Origin: Desulfosporosinus youngiae DSM 17734
Lineage (GTDB): Bacteria > Bacillota > Desulfitobacteriia > Desulfitobacteriales > Desulfitobacteriaceae
Assembly (NCBI RefSeq): GCF_000244895.1
Contig: NZ_CM001441.1
Coordinates: 4,678,198 to 4,742,197, forward strand
Length of the DNA stretch: 64,000 bases
Direction of reading: 5' to 3'
Part shown: positions 17,985 through 27,733 of the stretch, one piece after another
Layout of the letters: every line of letters starts with the position of its first letter
Numbering within the stretch: the first letter of the stretch is position 1
Program-made: the position numbers and the translations under genes
The notes under the pieces: generated by a model
Told to the model about the DNA's origin: nothing
The model's input: only the letters and a program-made list of their open reading frames with translations
The model's database searches: none

Positions 17985-18860
17985 TCATGCCCTCTCCCAA
18001 ATCTCCTGAAGCTCATCCATGCTAAACTGATAATGTTCGTTGCAAAAATGGCAAACCATCTCGGCTTTCCCATCCGAGATCAGGTCTGCTATTTCTTTTT
18101 TACCTAATGAAACCAACGTTCCACTCAAGCGTTCTTTTGAACACATACAGGTAAACCCAACCGGACGCCGCTCTAAAACATGATAAGGGAGCTTCCCCAG
18201 CAAATGACTCAATAACTCCTCCATAGATTCACTCTGGGCGACCAATTCACTAATTCCTGTCTGCAGCCTTCCGAGCTGGTTTTCAATAGCTTGAATATCC
18301 TCTTCAGGCGCCCCGGGCAAAGGCTGAATCAAGAGCCCGCCGGCTCCGGCCACATGATAATCTTTTTCTACCAATACCCCTAATAGCATGGCAGAAGGAA
18401 TCTGTTCAGAGGATAATAAATAATGCACCAGATCCTCAGCAATCTCCCCGCTAACCAAAGGAACCATTCCCGTATAAACCTCGCCATTCTGCAAGCTTCG
18501 GCTGACGGTCAATTCTCCGCGCCCGACTGCTGTACCCACATCAAGTTTACCAGAAGCCTTAAGGGGTAAATCCACCAAAGGTTCCCGGACATATCCCCGC
18601 ACCTCACCCCGCGCATTTCCAACAGCAACTACTCCTCCTAAAGGGCCGTCGCCTAATAAACGCAAAGTAACATTCTCTTCCCCTTTCAGGGAACTGGCTA
18701 AAACAAGAGCCCCAGTCATCGACCTTCCCAGCGCAGCAGTTGCAAGGGGAGACATCCCATGACGTCTCCGGGCTTCCTCCACCGTATCCGTCGACTTCAC
18801 CAGAACCCAACGGGCATTTCCTTCAAGCATAGTCCCAATCCACAGTTCATCATGTTGCAT
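17985..18860 (-). CDS. hslO: Hsp33 redox-regulated chaperone
   Basis: 291 aa from the ATG at 18860, which has AAAGGA nine bases upstream; a TTG three codons earlier directly abuts the ribosome-binding site. The C-terminal zinc switch is intact: CMC (in GFTCMCSKERL) and CHFC. In Hsp33, oxidation releases zinc and activates holdase function. Single gene ending at the shared terminator. Confidence 0.95.
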   Translation of the reverse strand: MQHDELWIGTMLEGNARWVLVKSTDTVEEARRRHGMSPLATAALGRSMTGALVLASSLKGEENVTLRLLGDGPLGGVVAVGNARGEVRGYVREPLVDLPLKASGKLDVGTAVGRGELTVSRSLQNGEVYTGMVPLVSGEIAEDLVHYLLSSEQIPSAMLLGVLVEKDYHVAGAGGLLIQPLPGAPEEDIQAIENQLGRLQTGISELVAQSESMEELLSHLLGKLPYHVLERRPVGFTCMCSKERLSGTLVSLGKKEIADLISDGKAEMVCHFCNEHYQFSMDELQEIWERA

Positions 18861-19038
18861 AATCGTCAATCCTTTATTTAATCTTATTTGTCCTAATATC
18901 TATAATAAACGGTAAAATGGTTCCTTGTGTATCTCAGTTATAGCCTTTCCTTAGAACTCAATCCTTACACTCCATTGCAACTCACTGCTCACACCATAAT
19001 TCATTAAATAGAAATGTGTCAACAACCCTATCCCTCTG

Positions 19039-19686
19039 TCACACCCCTGCTCTCACAATAACCAGCAGGACCCAACCCTCATGAATCTCAACCACTGCCT
19101 TCTCCCCCAGAAACACATTACTTATCCCCCGAGGGCGGCTCTGAAGAAGAACACCCTTCCGGAGCGGATAGTACAAGCCCTCTGTCGAGACAACGGACTT
19201 CTCGGACAAAGAAATCAAGGAGAGTTCCTGCCCAGAGGAACCCCCTATCTCTTCCCGGCCCTGAACAATCCACATTTCATGCTCAGGATCAACAACTCGA
19301 ATCCGATACCCTTTTTGAGCATAGTCCAGCATAAGCGAAATATTACCTAAGAAATGATCGAGGCGTTTGCCTGTCGCTCCATACAGCCAAATATCTCGTT
19401 CATCAAGCCTGCGAGCCTCTTCCTCAGCCCGCAAAAGAGCCAATTCAAGGTCCGTCTCATCCTTTTCACTGGGATAACTCACAATGATACAGCCGCTCTT
19501 TGCACATTGACTCAAATTTTCGGGCGAAATAGAATCTAAATCTCCGATGACTAGATCAGGCATGCGTGAAGAAAGGGCAGCATAATTTGCTCCCCCATCC
19601 GCGCATATCAAGAAATCAACCTCTTTAAGGGTCTGTTTTCCCCATTCCAAATCCCAAGCACCATTTGCTAAGACCGCTATCTTAAT
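19039..19686 (-). CDS. thiN: Thiamine pyrophosphokinase, probable AUU start
   Basis: 215 aa if translation starts at an ATT at 19684-19686. The frame then reads KIAVLANGAWDLEWGKQ, a canonical family N-terminus that is lost if the first standard start (TTG at 19650) is used. The codon before is preceded by an in-frame TGA, so no ATG/GTG/TTG start exists further upstream, and AGGGTG is correctly spaced. Catalytic motifs: CADGGANYA, VIGDLDSIS and EKDETDLELAL. Makes thiamine diphosphate. It follows rpe by 11 bp. Confidence 0.88.
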   Translation of the reverse strand: MKIAVLANGAWDLEWGKQTLKEVDFLICADGGANYAALSSRMPDLVIGDLDSISPENLSQCAKSGCIIVSYPSEKDETDLELALLRAEEEARRLDERDIWLYGATGKRLDHFLGNISLMLDYAQKGYRIRVVDPEHEMWIVQGREEIGGSSGQELSLISLSEKSVVSTEGLYYPLRKGVLLQSRPRGISNVFLGEKAVVEIHEGWVLLVIVRAGV

Positions 19687-19697
19687 TTTTAATCACC

Positions 19698-20357
19698 CTA
19701 CTTTAGGTTCGCAGCCTGGCGAATATTCTTAACCGCTTGCTGTGGATCCGGTTGAGCGAAGACGGCTGCTCCCGCCACTAAAATATGGGCTCCCGCCTTG
19801 GCGACTACCGGAGCAGTTTCCATATTAATTCCTCCATCTACTTCAATAAGACAAGAGGATTGAGTTTGTTCAAGGTGACGCTGAAGAACCTGGATTTTCG
19901 GAACAACATTAGGTATAAATTTTTGCCCCCCAAATCCTGGGTTGACCGTCATCAAGAGCACCATATCCAAATCTCCTAAAACGTACTTCAACCCATCCAG
20001 TGGTGTCGCAGGATTAAGTGCTATTCCAGCTGTCATTCCACGTTCCTTGATTTGTTGAATGACACGATGAACATGTGGCGTTGTCTCTAAATGAAAGGTG
20101 ATATGATCGGCACCAGCCGCTGCAAAATCTGCAATAAACTTCTCAGGCTCTTCAACCATCAGGTGCACATCAAAACGCATTCGCGAATGGTCTCTTATTG
20201 ACTTAACCAGGGCCGGTCCAAAGGTAAGGTTGGGGACAAAATGCCCGTCCATGATATCGATATGTAAAACTTCTGCACCTGCCTCCTCAACCAGTTTAAC
20301 CTGTTCTGCCAGGCGGGAAAAATCTGCGGATAAAATAGAAGGGGCCATTTGAATCAC
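19698..20357 (-). CDS. rpe: Ribulose-phosphate 3-epimerase
   Basis: 219 aa from a GTG at 20357 (MIQMAPSILSADF), which fits the family start and AGAGGAAG upstream. TIM barrel with metal/catalytic residues in HIDIMDGHFVPNLTFG, DVHLMVEEPE and EVDGGIN. Pentose phosphate and ribulose interconversion. Begins one base after the rsgA stop. Confidence 0.96.
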   Translation of the reverse strand: MIQMAPSILSADFSRLAEQVKLVEEAGAEVLHIDIMDGHFVPNLTFGPALVKSIRDHSRMRFDVHLMVEEPEKFIADFAAAGADHITFHLETTPHVHRVIQQIKERGMTAGIALNPATPLDGLKYVLGDLDMVLLMTVNPGFGGQKFIPNVVPKIQVLQRHLEQTQSSCLIEVDGGINMETAPVVAKAGAHILVAGAAVFAQPDPQQAVKNIRQAANLK

Positions 20358-20358
20358 A

Positions 20359-21261
20359 TTAATACTTCCTCTCTGCTTCAATTACTTCTTTCAAGAAAAT
20401 AAGATAATGCTCATAACGCTCCGGATAAATTTCTCCATTTTCCAGTGCGGCTTTAATAGCACAATTGGGTTCTTTATCATGTAAACAGCTATTAAAACGG
20501 CAGAGTCCTCGACGCTGGGCGAACTCGGGAAAAAAGTCCGTTAATTCCGCCCGCTTCATTTCCGGTAAATAAAGAGAGGAAAAACCAGGTGTATCTGCAA
20601 CCAGTCCTCCTGCGCAAACCATTAATTCTACATGCCGTGTCGTATGGCGGCCGCGCTTTGACTTATGACTTATTCGTCCTGTTTTCAGTTTCTTTCCAGG
20701 AGATAAGGCATTAAAGAGACTGGACTTTCCGGCACCTGAAGGCCCGGCGAGCACACTAATCTTATTCGCCAGATGGGCACGGATTTCTTCAATTCCCTGA
20801 CCCGTTTCGCTGGAAACCTCAAACACTTTGTATCCTATATTACGGTAAACATCTGTTAAAGCGTGATCTGGTCCATCATTTAAGGGGTCCGCCCGGTACT
20901 TATCTAATTTAGTAAAGACTAAAATAGGCTCAATATCTGCCTCAATCACTTGGATTAACAAGCGGTCCAGAAGATTAAGGTCCGGCCTCGGGGAAGTCAT
21001 GGCAAAAACCAAAATAGCCTGATCCACATTAGCAATTGCAGGTCGTGTTAAAGCATTCCGGCGTGACCCTACAGATTCAATCGTCGCCTTAGCCAAGTGT
21101 GGGCCTTCCGCTTCTTCCGAGAGAATGCTTACCTGATCTCCCGGCAAAAACTCTTGATCTTTAACGCGAAAGCGACCGCGCAGGGAACATTCCCATACTC
21201 GGCCTTCCGCATAAACATAATAAAATCCGCCATATCCTTTGAGAAGGACTCCATCAATCAT
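20359..21261 (-). CDS. rsgA: Ribosome small-subunit-dependent GTPase RsgA
   Basis: 300 aa. N-terminal OB fold, then a circularly permuted GTPase (TKLD as G4, GPSGAGKSS as G1, DTPGF as G3) and a C-terminal zinc knuckle (CRFNSCLHDKEPNCAIK). Helps late 30S maturation. Part of the kinase-rsgA-rpe-thiN block. Confidence 0.97.
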   Translation of the reverse strand: MIDGVLLKGYGGFYYVYAEGRVWECSLRGRFRVKDQEFLPGDQVSILSEEAEGPHLAKATIESVGSRRNALTRPAIANVDQAILVFAMTSPRPDLNLLDRLLIQVIEADIEPILVFTKLDKYRADPLNDGPDHALTDVYRNIGYKVFEVSSETGQGIEEIRAHLANKISVLAGPSGAGKSSLFNALSPGKKLKTGRISHKSKRGRHTTRHVELMVCAGGLVADTPGFSSLYLPEMKRAELTDFFPEFAQRRGLCRFNSCLHDKEPNCAIKAALENGEIYPERYEHYLIFLKEVIEAERKY

Positions 21262-21273
21262 TTTTATTCCTCA

Positions 21274-23028
21274 CTAATCATTGTACTGGCGAAGATTTGT
21301 CAAGAGCCGGGCAACCGATACCGGATTATTTCCTGCCTGATCACCTATTCCTTGAGCATAAGGACCAGGTCCCCGCGAAACATACATTGTCACTTCTGAA
21401 CCCTGCTGAACGCTTTCTCCCGGGTTAGGAACCGTGCGCGTCACTACACCTTCCGGGGACGTATCAGAAAGTTCGGTCTCTATCCTCAGTACCAGCTTAT
21501 TTTGATCTTCGAGAATCATTTTGGCTTCGGAAGATAGCCTGCCAATCACATTTGGCATATTGATTGTCTCCCATTGCGGTCCTGCGCTTAGGGTCAAAGT
21601 GATGTTGCCATTCTTAGGCCATGCTGCTTTTGGCGCTGGATTCTGGTCAATAACAGAATCTTTTGCCGCGTCATCTGTCTTATAGGCAAATTTAATCTCT
21701 CCTGTGAATTCAGCATTGGTAATCATATTTATGGCATTTTCCTTTGACATCTGACCAACCATTACATTTGGAAATTCGATCAGCTCAATACCTTTGCTTA
21801 CTACTACTTTTACTGTTCGTCCAGCTTTTATCGAGGTATCTGCCTGAGGGTCCTGTTTAATAATATAATCTTCCTTAACTTCACTATTAAATTCATAAGC
21901 TATCTCCGGATCGAGAGTTAATTTACGCTGTTTTAGATACTCCTCTGCAACAGGCACAATTTTACCTACTAAATTCGGAACCGTCGTCGATTCTACTGCA
22001 AGGTATTTCCAAAGGCCTCCGACCAGCAGAGCGAGAAGAAGCACGAATCCCCCAATAATCATTAGCCGGCGTTTCTTATTTACAGCCCTAGGAGGGGCCG
22101 AGCTTTTTATTCCAATCGGAGCCAGAGCCTCACTCATTCCTTTGTGCGTCTGAGTCTTTTCGGGATCATCTGCTTGAAAAGCATCGAACCAAGCTATAGG
22201 CTGACCCGCCTGAATATGATTTAGATCTTCCAGCAGATCTTTCGCCGTCTGGTAACGTCGTTCGGGGGCTTTGGAGATTGCCCGCATAATAACCCCTTCC
22301 AGTTCTTTACCAATTCGGGGATTGAGCTTGCTCGGCGGAACAGGCTCCTGCTGTAAATGCTTCAAGGCAATAGCAATCGGAGTTTCGCCGTCATAAGGAA
22401 CTTTACCGGTAAGCAATTCGTACAGAACAATCCCCAGAGAATATATGTCCGACTGCTCATTGCTTTGAATTCCCTTGGCTTGTTCAGGCGATAGGTAATG
22501 AACCGAACCTACAATATCTCCGGTATGGGTCACAGTCGCTGAAGATACGGCCCTGGCGATACCGAAGTCTGTGACCTTAGCGTGCCCGTCTGCCGTTACT
22601 AATATGTTGTGAGGCTTAATGTCCCTGTGAATAATATGGTGTGTATGAGCGTTTTGGATGGCTCCTGTGATTTGTCTGGCAAGATTAATGGTCTGGTCAT
22701 TGGAAAGCGGGGCATACTCCCGAATAATTTCTTTGAGATTACGGCCTTCCACATATTCCATAACGATGTATTCCATATCTCCATCTTTACCTACATCATA
22801 GATTGAAACAATGTTGGGATGAGATAAGCTTGCTGCGGACTGGGCTTCCCTCCGAAACCGACGAATAAAGTCTTCATCAGTGACAAACTGTTCTCGAAGG
22901 ACCTTAATGGTCACAACTCGGTTCAGTAACAGATCCTTGGCCTTAAAAACAATCGCCATACCCCCGGCACCAATTTGCTCGATAACTTCATACCGTTCCC
23001 CGAAGATTTTACTCACTTTTGTCACCAA
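21274..23028 (-). CDS. prkC: PASTA-domain Ser/Thr protein kinase (PrkC/PknB type)
   Basis: 584 aa. Kinase domain about residues 10-270 (GAGGMAIVF loop, VTIKVL lysine, HRDIKPHN catalytic loop, TDFGIA), a linker, one membrane helix at about 325-345 (LMIIGGFVLLLALLVGGLW), then three extracellular PASTA repeats ending near 565. Senses muropeptides and controls wall growth and germination in Bacillus. The start at 23028 overlaps the PBP gene; a GTG at 23016 is an alternative. Cotranscribed with its PP2C phosphatase. Confidence 0.95.
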   Translation of the reverse strand: MVTKVSKIFGERYEVIEQIGAGGMAIVFKAKDLLLNRVVTIKVLREQFVTDEDFIRRFRREAQSAASLSHPNIVSIYDVGKDGDMEYIVMEYVEGRNLKEIIREYAPLSNDQTINLARQITGAIQNAHTHHIIHRDIKPHNILVTADGHAKVTDFGIARAVSSATVTHTGDIVGSVHYLSPEQAKGIQSNEQSDIYSLGIVLYELLTGKVPYDGETPIAIALKHLQQEPVPPSKLNPRIGKELEGVIMRAISKAPERRYQTAKDLLEDLNHIQAGQPIAWFDAFQADDPEKTQTHKGMSEALAPIGIKSSAPPRAVNKKRRLMIIGGFVLLLALLVGGLWKYLAVESTTVPNLVGKIVPVAEEYLKQRKLTLDPEIAYEFNSEVKEDYIIKQDPQADTSIKAGRTVKVVVSKGIELIEFPNVMVGQMSKENAINMITNAEFTGEIKFAYKTDDAAKDSVIDQNPAPKAAWPKNGNITLTLSAGPQWETINMPNVIGRLSSEAKMILEDQNKLVLRIETELSDTSPEGVVTRTVPNPGESVQQGSEVTMYVSRGPGPYAQGIGDQAGNNPVSVARLLTNLRQYND

Positions 23029-24451
23029 CTTTCTGGTTCAATGCTTCCTGAATAATCTGTCGTGCGATCGGAGCTGCGGCTCCTCCTCCGGTTCCGCCAT
23101 TTTCTACGATTACGGCAACCGCAATTTGCGGGTTATCCGCGGGTGCAAATGCGATATACCAAGCATGGGTCAGCACATTTCCTCCAGGCTCAGCTGAGCC
23201 CGTCTTACCTGCGACCTGAACACCGGGTAAGGCTCCGGGGGCAGCCGTACCATCCGTTACCGCTGTGACCATACCGCTCGTTATCTTATCCGCTTCCTCT
23301 TTAGAAAGCGCTGTCAGCCAAGGCTGAGGTTTCTGTTGAAATAAGACATTCTGGGAGGAGTCAAGCACTCTTTCAATTAGATGGGGAGTCATGATAACTC
23401 CATCGTTGGCAATTCCGGCCGTCATCAACGCCATATGGAAAGGGGTTACCAGAACTTCTCCCTGGCCAAATGTGCTGGCAGCCAGCAGATTCGTATTCAA
23501 CGACGTCGGATTCATGGTTTCCTTGGTAATTGAACTCCTTGGAACCTTTAATTCGAAAGGAATCGTTTGTCCAAACCCAAATCCTTTGACCGCTGAAAGA
23601 AAGACTTGATCTCCAGCCTGCACTCCGAATGTCGCGAAGTACGTGTTGCATGATTCGGCCAAAGCCATATTATAATTAACCCAACCATGTGCTCTATCGT
23701 TCTGTTCCCGAATGACTTGTCCATTAATAATCGTCGATCCTTGACACTGATATAAATCTGTAGTATTCAAACCACTTCTCAATAAGGCTGCCGAGGTGAC
23801 TACCTTCATAGTTGATCCCGGCGGATAGAGAGAAAAATAACGGTGTTCAAGGGGTCTTTGCTTTTCGCCAAGGGGTTTCTTTTCTTCCTGACTTATTATT
23901 TCATTCCATTTTTGATCAAGGTTTGTGGGATTAAAACTGGGCTGGCTGACCATGGCCAACACTTCACCTGTTTGCGGGTCCAGGGCCACTACAGACCCCA
24001 TTTTTCCTTTAAGTGCATTATAAGCAATGCTTTGCAGGCGGGAGTCCAAAGTAAGCACCACGTCATCTCCTTGACGCGGCAGTGCAAAAAGCTGCTGAAC
24101 CGCCTGAGTGGGGGTGGCCCTCTTAATTCCTAACAGCCAGTCTGCCAGGCTTCCTTCAAGACCGGAAGCACCAAGTTTCACCGAAGAATAACCAAGGACA
24201 GGCTCAAACATCTCCCCTTTGGGATAGACCCGAACCTTCTTTCCCTCTGCAATCTGAGTCTGGGCTAATATTTCGCCGTTACGATCAAAAATTCCTCCCC
24301 GAGTCACGCGGCTTTCCATAAGAATCAGCCGGCGATTAGCCGGATTTTCCAGCAAAGTATCTGCCTGAACAACCTGCCAATAGACTAAGCCAAGACTAAG
24401 AACAAAAAAACTAAAGGCCATGCCCAATGCTACCTGACGTACCCCTCGCAT
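23009..24451 (-). CDS. Class B penicillin-binding protein (PbpA-like transpeptidase)
   Basis: 480 aa. N-terminal membrane anchor (LGMAFSFFVLSLGLVYW), a dimerisation region, then a transpeptidase domain with SxxK in PGSTMKVV, SxN in AESCNTYFA and KTG in AGKTGSAEPGG. Short class B PBPs beside FtsW/RodA and PASTA kinase genes act in elongation, division or spore cortex. Overlaps the FtsW-like gene by one base, forming an SEDS-bPBP pair. Confidence 0.93.
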   Translation of the reverse strand: MRGVRQVALGMAFSFFVLSLGLVYWQVVQADTLLENPANRRLILMESRVTRGGIFDRNGEILAQTQIAEGKKVRVYPKGEMFEPVLGYSSVKLGASGLEGSLADWLLGIKRATPTQAVQQLFALPRQGDDVVLTLDSRLQSIAYNALKGKMGSVVALDPQTGEVLAMVSQPSFNPTNLDQKWNEIISQEEKKPLGEKQRPLEHRYFSLYPPGSTMKVVTSAALLRSGLNTTDLYQCQGSTIINGQVIREQNDRAHGWVNYNMALAESCNTYFATFGVQAGDQVFLSAVKGFGFGQTIPFELKVPRSSITKETMNPTSLNTNLLAASTFGQGEVLVTPFHMALMTAGIANDGVIMTPHLIERVLDSSQNVLFQQKPQPWLTALSKEEADKITSGMVTAVTDGTAAPGALPGVQVAGKTGSAEPGGNVLTHAWYIAFAPADNPQIAVAVIVENGGTGGGAAAPIARQIIQEALNQKVGDKSE

Positions 24452-25734
24452 TATGTTGCATACTCCCTTCCCTTATTCTTGGCGGTATGAGAACTCACCG
24501 CTGTGGCATTAGAAATATTCAGCAGAACACCCAGCAAAATAAAATGGATAATGAGGGAACTTCCGCCATAACTCACCCAGGGAAGAGGAATCCCTGTCAA
24601 AGGAAGCAGCTTGGTAACCCCGGCCAGAATAATTAACGTTTCTGTACCGAGGAGGATCCCAATCCCGGCAGCCAGGATTTGTCCAAAACGATCTTTAGCT
24701 TTCAGGCTGACGGAAAAAGCTCTCATTACGACAATCAGGAAGAGCACCAGTACGGCCATAGCCCCGGCAAATCCCAATTCTTCTGCAATAACGGAAAAGA
24801 TAAAATCACTAATGGCCACGGGTACCGTTGAAGCCCCAATACCATTGCCTAACCCCGTACCCAGGATTTTCCCGCCCCCAATGGCAAACAGGGATTGAGC
24901 AATTTGATACCCCATTCCGGTTGGATCTTGCCAGGGGTTCAGCCACATAGCTACCCGAACGCGAACATGCCCAAAGAGCATATATCCAACAGTCCCAGTC
25001 AGCAGGAACACCGGCATTGATATGCCTAAATATAATTTCCGCTCGGTTACAACATAAAGCATAAGTACAAAAAGCATATAAAAGACCAAGGCCGTTCCCA
25101 AGCTTCTCTGGGCAGCTAAAATTCCCAGCACGAAAGCCACCATGATCATAAACGGTCTCACTGTCCTCCAATCGGGTAATGAAAATTTTCCCCATTGTAC
25201 CGTTCCAATCCGCAGCAATTCTTCATTTTCTTCCAAATAGGTAGCCATGAATAAGAGCAGGGCCAGCTTAACAAACTCCTCCGGCTGAAGCCCAATACTC
25301 CCAAATTTAAAGGTGCTTGTTGCTCCTCCTTGTTCAGAACCAAACAAAAGAGTAACCAGCAGCAACCCCACCGCCAGAAGTCCCCAAATGTATCGAAACC
25401 TGCCAAAATAGCGATAATCCCTGATTGACCATAAAACCACATAGAAGATCAGCAGCCCCAGATTTGCCCACCAGAATTGGTGCAAAGCAACATCCGGATT
25501 AATTCTCACCACAAATACCAGTCCTAAAGCCATTATAGCCTGGACAACAGGCAGAATATAAGGATCTCCCCGATAATGGAAGACCTGCTCCATTAAGCCC
25601 CCTGCCAGAACAATGACCGTAAAAATCAGTGCTTGCCAAAGGAGCCGGCTTGTATCGCCGTCTAATTTCAGCAGGCTTATTCCTATCCACATCATTCCTA
25701 AGACTAGAATTCGTAAAATTAAACGCTGAATCAT
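24451..25734 (-). CDS. SEDS-family peptidoglycan polymerase (FtsW/RodA/SpoVE)
   Basis: 427 aa from the ATG at 25734, which has GGAG seven bases upstream; a longer start would overlap the PP2C gene. About ten membrane helices. The conserved loop residues are visible (LNPWQDPTGMGYQIAQSLFAIGGG; VPVAISDFIFSVIAEELGF; LPLTGIPLPWVSYGGSSL). Polymerises lipid II together with the adjacent class B PBP. Confidence 0.95.
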   Translation of the reverse strand: MIQRLILRILVLGMMWIGISLLKLDGDTSRLLWQALIFTVIVLAGGLMEQVFHYRGDPYILPVVQAIMALGLVFVVRINPDVALHQFWWANLGLLIFYVVLWSIRDYRYFGRFRYIWGLLAVGLLLVTLLFGSEQGGATSTFKFGSIGLQPEEFVKLALLLFMATYLEENEELLRIGTVQWGKFSLPDWRTVRPFMIMVAFVLGILAAQRSLGTALVFYMLFVLMLYVVTERKLYLGISMPVFLLTGTVGYMLFGHVRVRVAMWLNPWQDPTGMGYQIAQSLFAIGGGKILGTGLGNGIGASTVPVAISDFIFSVIAEELGFAGAMAVLVLFLIVVMRAFSVSLKAKDRFGQILAAGIGILLGTETLIILAGVTKLLPLTGIPLPWVSYGGSSLIIHFILLGVLLNISNATAVSSHTAKNKGREYAT

Positions 25735-25738
25735 AGGC

Positions 25739-26458
25739 TTACTCCATAATACAGCACAAGGCTGTGAAATTATCCGGGGCACCCCGTTCCAGGGTAAGCT
25801 GTCTTAATTTTTCCAACCGTTCTTCCCAAGGACTTGGTTCGAGAAATTCTTCTGAAAGTTCCTGATCACTTATCATATTAGAAAAACCATCCGTACACAA
25901 AAGAAAAACATCCTTTGTTTGCAAACCAATACTCCTGCAATCCACTTCAATCGTTGGGTCTGCTCCGACCGCACGCATCAAAACATTGCGTTGAGGGTGT
26001 CTTTTTGCTTCATCAAGTGTAATCTGACCTAATCTCATAAGCTCACCGACCAGCGAATGGTCCATTGTTAAAGGAGTTAAGGTCTCATTACGCCAAAGGT
26101 AAGCCCGGCTGTCTCCCACATGAGCAATCACAACCTTGTCCTTGCGAATCAGCAGGACGGTTAAGGTTGTCCCCATACCCGCATTTTCCGGAACGGTCGT
26201 GGAGGATTCATACACGACCTGATTGGCCTGAATGAAAGCTTCCGTTAAACTTTTTTCCAACGCTTGATCTTCAAGCTCAGCAAGACGCGGAACCCAGGTT
26301 TCTAATTCATGCAAGGCCGCAGAAGACGCTACCTCTCCCGCCCGGTGCCCTCCCATCCCATCGGCCACAGCAAAGAGACCTTCATCAGATAACACTAAAA
26401 ACGAATCCTCATTATTTTTTCGAATACACCCTTTTTCACTAAAGCTTAGAACTCTCAT
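25739..26458 (-). CDS. prpC: PP2C-type Ser/Thr protein phosphatase (PrpC/Stp)
   Basis: 239 aa from the ATG at 26458 (MRVLSFSEKGCIRKNNEDSF), with GAGGTGG upstream. Metal-binding signatures: NEDSF, ADGMGGHRAGEVAS, HVGDSRAYLW, CTDGFSN and GAPDNFTALC. Reverses PrkC phosphorylation. It overlaps the preceding FHA gene by 20 bp. Confidence 0.96.
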   Translation of the reverse strand: MRVLSFSEKGCIRKNNEDSFLVLSDEGLFAVADGMGGHRAGEVASSAALHELETWVPRLAELEDQALEKSLTEAFIQANQVVYESSTTVPENAGMGTTLTVLLIRKDKVVIAHVGDSRAYLWRNETLTPLTMDHSLVGELMRLGQITLDEAKRHPQRNVLMRAVGADPTIEVDCRSIGLQTKDVFLLCTDGFSNMISDQELSEEFLEPSPWEERLEKLRQLTLERGAPDNFTALCCIME

Positions 26459-26888
26459 TTTGCCACCTCGTGTATTGGAAGGTAATGCTTCCAATTTTCA
26501 CATAATCTCCGGCTACCAGTTGTACCGGAGAATGGATCTGCTCTCCATTAACCCAAGTTCCATTCGTACTTCCCAGGTCTTCCAGAATAGTTTGTCCTTT
26601 TTGCAACCGAAAAACTGCATGCTCAATGGATGCAAAATGATCCGGCAAGACAATATCATTGTGCTTGCCCCGTCCTACACGCAGCCCTTTTCCATCCACT
26701 TTAAAAACACATCCCCTAGAGAGTGTTTCTCCTCCGGTAAGCACCTCTAAACGTCCGAACTCATTGGCGGAACGCTGAAAAACACCCTTTAGTTGAAGAT
26801 CTGCTAAAAGAGCCGTAAAAATACGAAAAATAAAAAGATAAATGAGGGCGACAAAAACGAGCCGTCCTATGACTAACACAAATTGCAT
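26439..26888 (-). CDS. Membrane-anchored FHA-domain protein
   Basis: 149 aa. One N-terminal membrane helix (FVLVIGRLVFVALIYLFIF), then a single FHA domain at about 60-140 (LRVGRGKHNDIVLPDHFASIEHAVF, LEDLGSTNGTWVNG). Resembles FhaB/FipA-like partners of PASTA kinases; binds phospho-threonine. Position upstream of the phosphatase, SEDS, PBP and kinase genes supports a role in wall-growth signalling. Confidence 0.92.
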   Translation of the reverse strand: MQFVLVIGRLVFVALIYLFIFRIFTALLADLQLKGVFQRSANEFGRLEVLTGGETLSRGCVFKVDGKGLRVGRGKHNDIVLPDHFASIEHAVFRLQKGQTILEDLGSTNGTWVNGEQIHSPVQLVAGDYVKIGSITFQYTRWQNESSKL

Positions 26889-26914
26889 ACAATCCTCCCA
26901 ATCAAAAATAGCGG

Positions 26915-27733
26915 TTAGGTCAGAGGGAATCTTTGTATGACCAGGACACTTTGTCCGATGGTTATGCGATCTCCGGGAGCCACCGTTTGATGGGTAATTC
27001 TTTGTCCGTTAACGAACGTTCCATTCGTACTTCCCAAGTCATCAAGCCACCAACCGTTCTCCCTACCAGGTGCAATCTTCAGATGTCTTCGTGAGATCTC
27101 AGGATCATGTAAAACCAGATCACATTGTCCATGCCGGCCAATGATAACCTCCTCATCCTGCAGAGCAAAGGTCTGACCGATATCAGGTCCTTCTATAATT
27201 TCGAGAAAGTAATCTAAATTCCTTCTGACCAAGCCCTCAGCCGGCAAGTTCTTCATGACACTTTCTCTGAAGATACTTGTGCTTTCCCGCCAGTTCGATT
27301 GATTCAGCCGGAGATGTTCGTTTTCTGGTTCAATATCCGTTTCTTCCTCTCCCCAGTCTACAACAATGGAATCATCAAAATCGACTTCGATAACCATTTG
27401 CCGGGGATTCACAGTATCATCTGCATGCAATTCTATGGCTGGTTTGGTTAAAAATGTGTACTCATTTCGTTCCGCTTCGGCAAATAAATATTTTGACAGC
27501 TCAATGAGAAACGCATCCCCGAAACTTGCTATTGGCCCCCAATCCTTGGAATGGAGATAAACCCGATAAATATTGGGCACATACACTTGAGAGATGCTGA
27601 CCTGCTTGTTCCTGAGCATCGACTTCACAAGTTCCTTAGCTATTTCCACGGGTTGAAGGCGGGATGAACTTTTTTTAAAAGCTTCAGTAAAAAGGAATTC
27701 AGCCACCCCTTCGAATCGGGCAAGTAAGCTCAT
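26915..27733 (-). CDS. DUF3662/FHA-domain protein (FhaA-like)
   Basis: 272 aa from the ATG at 27733, which overlaps the rlmN stop as ATGA. N-terminal DUF3662 (about 1-120, FAEAFKKSS-type start seen as TEAFKKSSSRLQPVEIAKELVK), an acidic linker, then an FHA domain at 185-270 (IIGRHGQCDLVLHDPEISRRHLKI, GSTNGTFVNGQRI). Actinobacterial FhaA homologues interact with MviN and PBPs under kinase control. Confidence 0.92.
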   Translation of the reverse strand: MSLLARFEGVAEFLFTEAFKKSSSRLQPVEIAKELVKSMLRNKQVSISQVYVPNIYRVYLHSKDWGPIASFGDAFLIELSKYLFAEAERNEYTFLTKPAIELHADDTVNPRQMVIEVDFDDSIVVDWGEEETDIEPENEHLRLNQSNWRESTSIFRESVMKNLPAEGLVRRNLDYFLEIIEGPDIGQTFALQDEEVIIGRHGQCDLVLHDPEISRRHLKIAPGRENGWWLDDLGSTNGTFVNGQRITHQTVAPGDRITIGQSVLVIQRFPLT

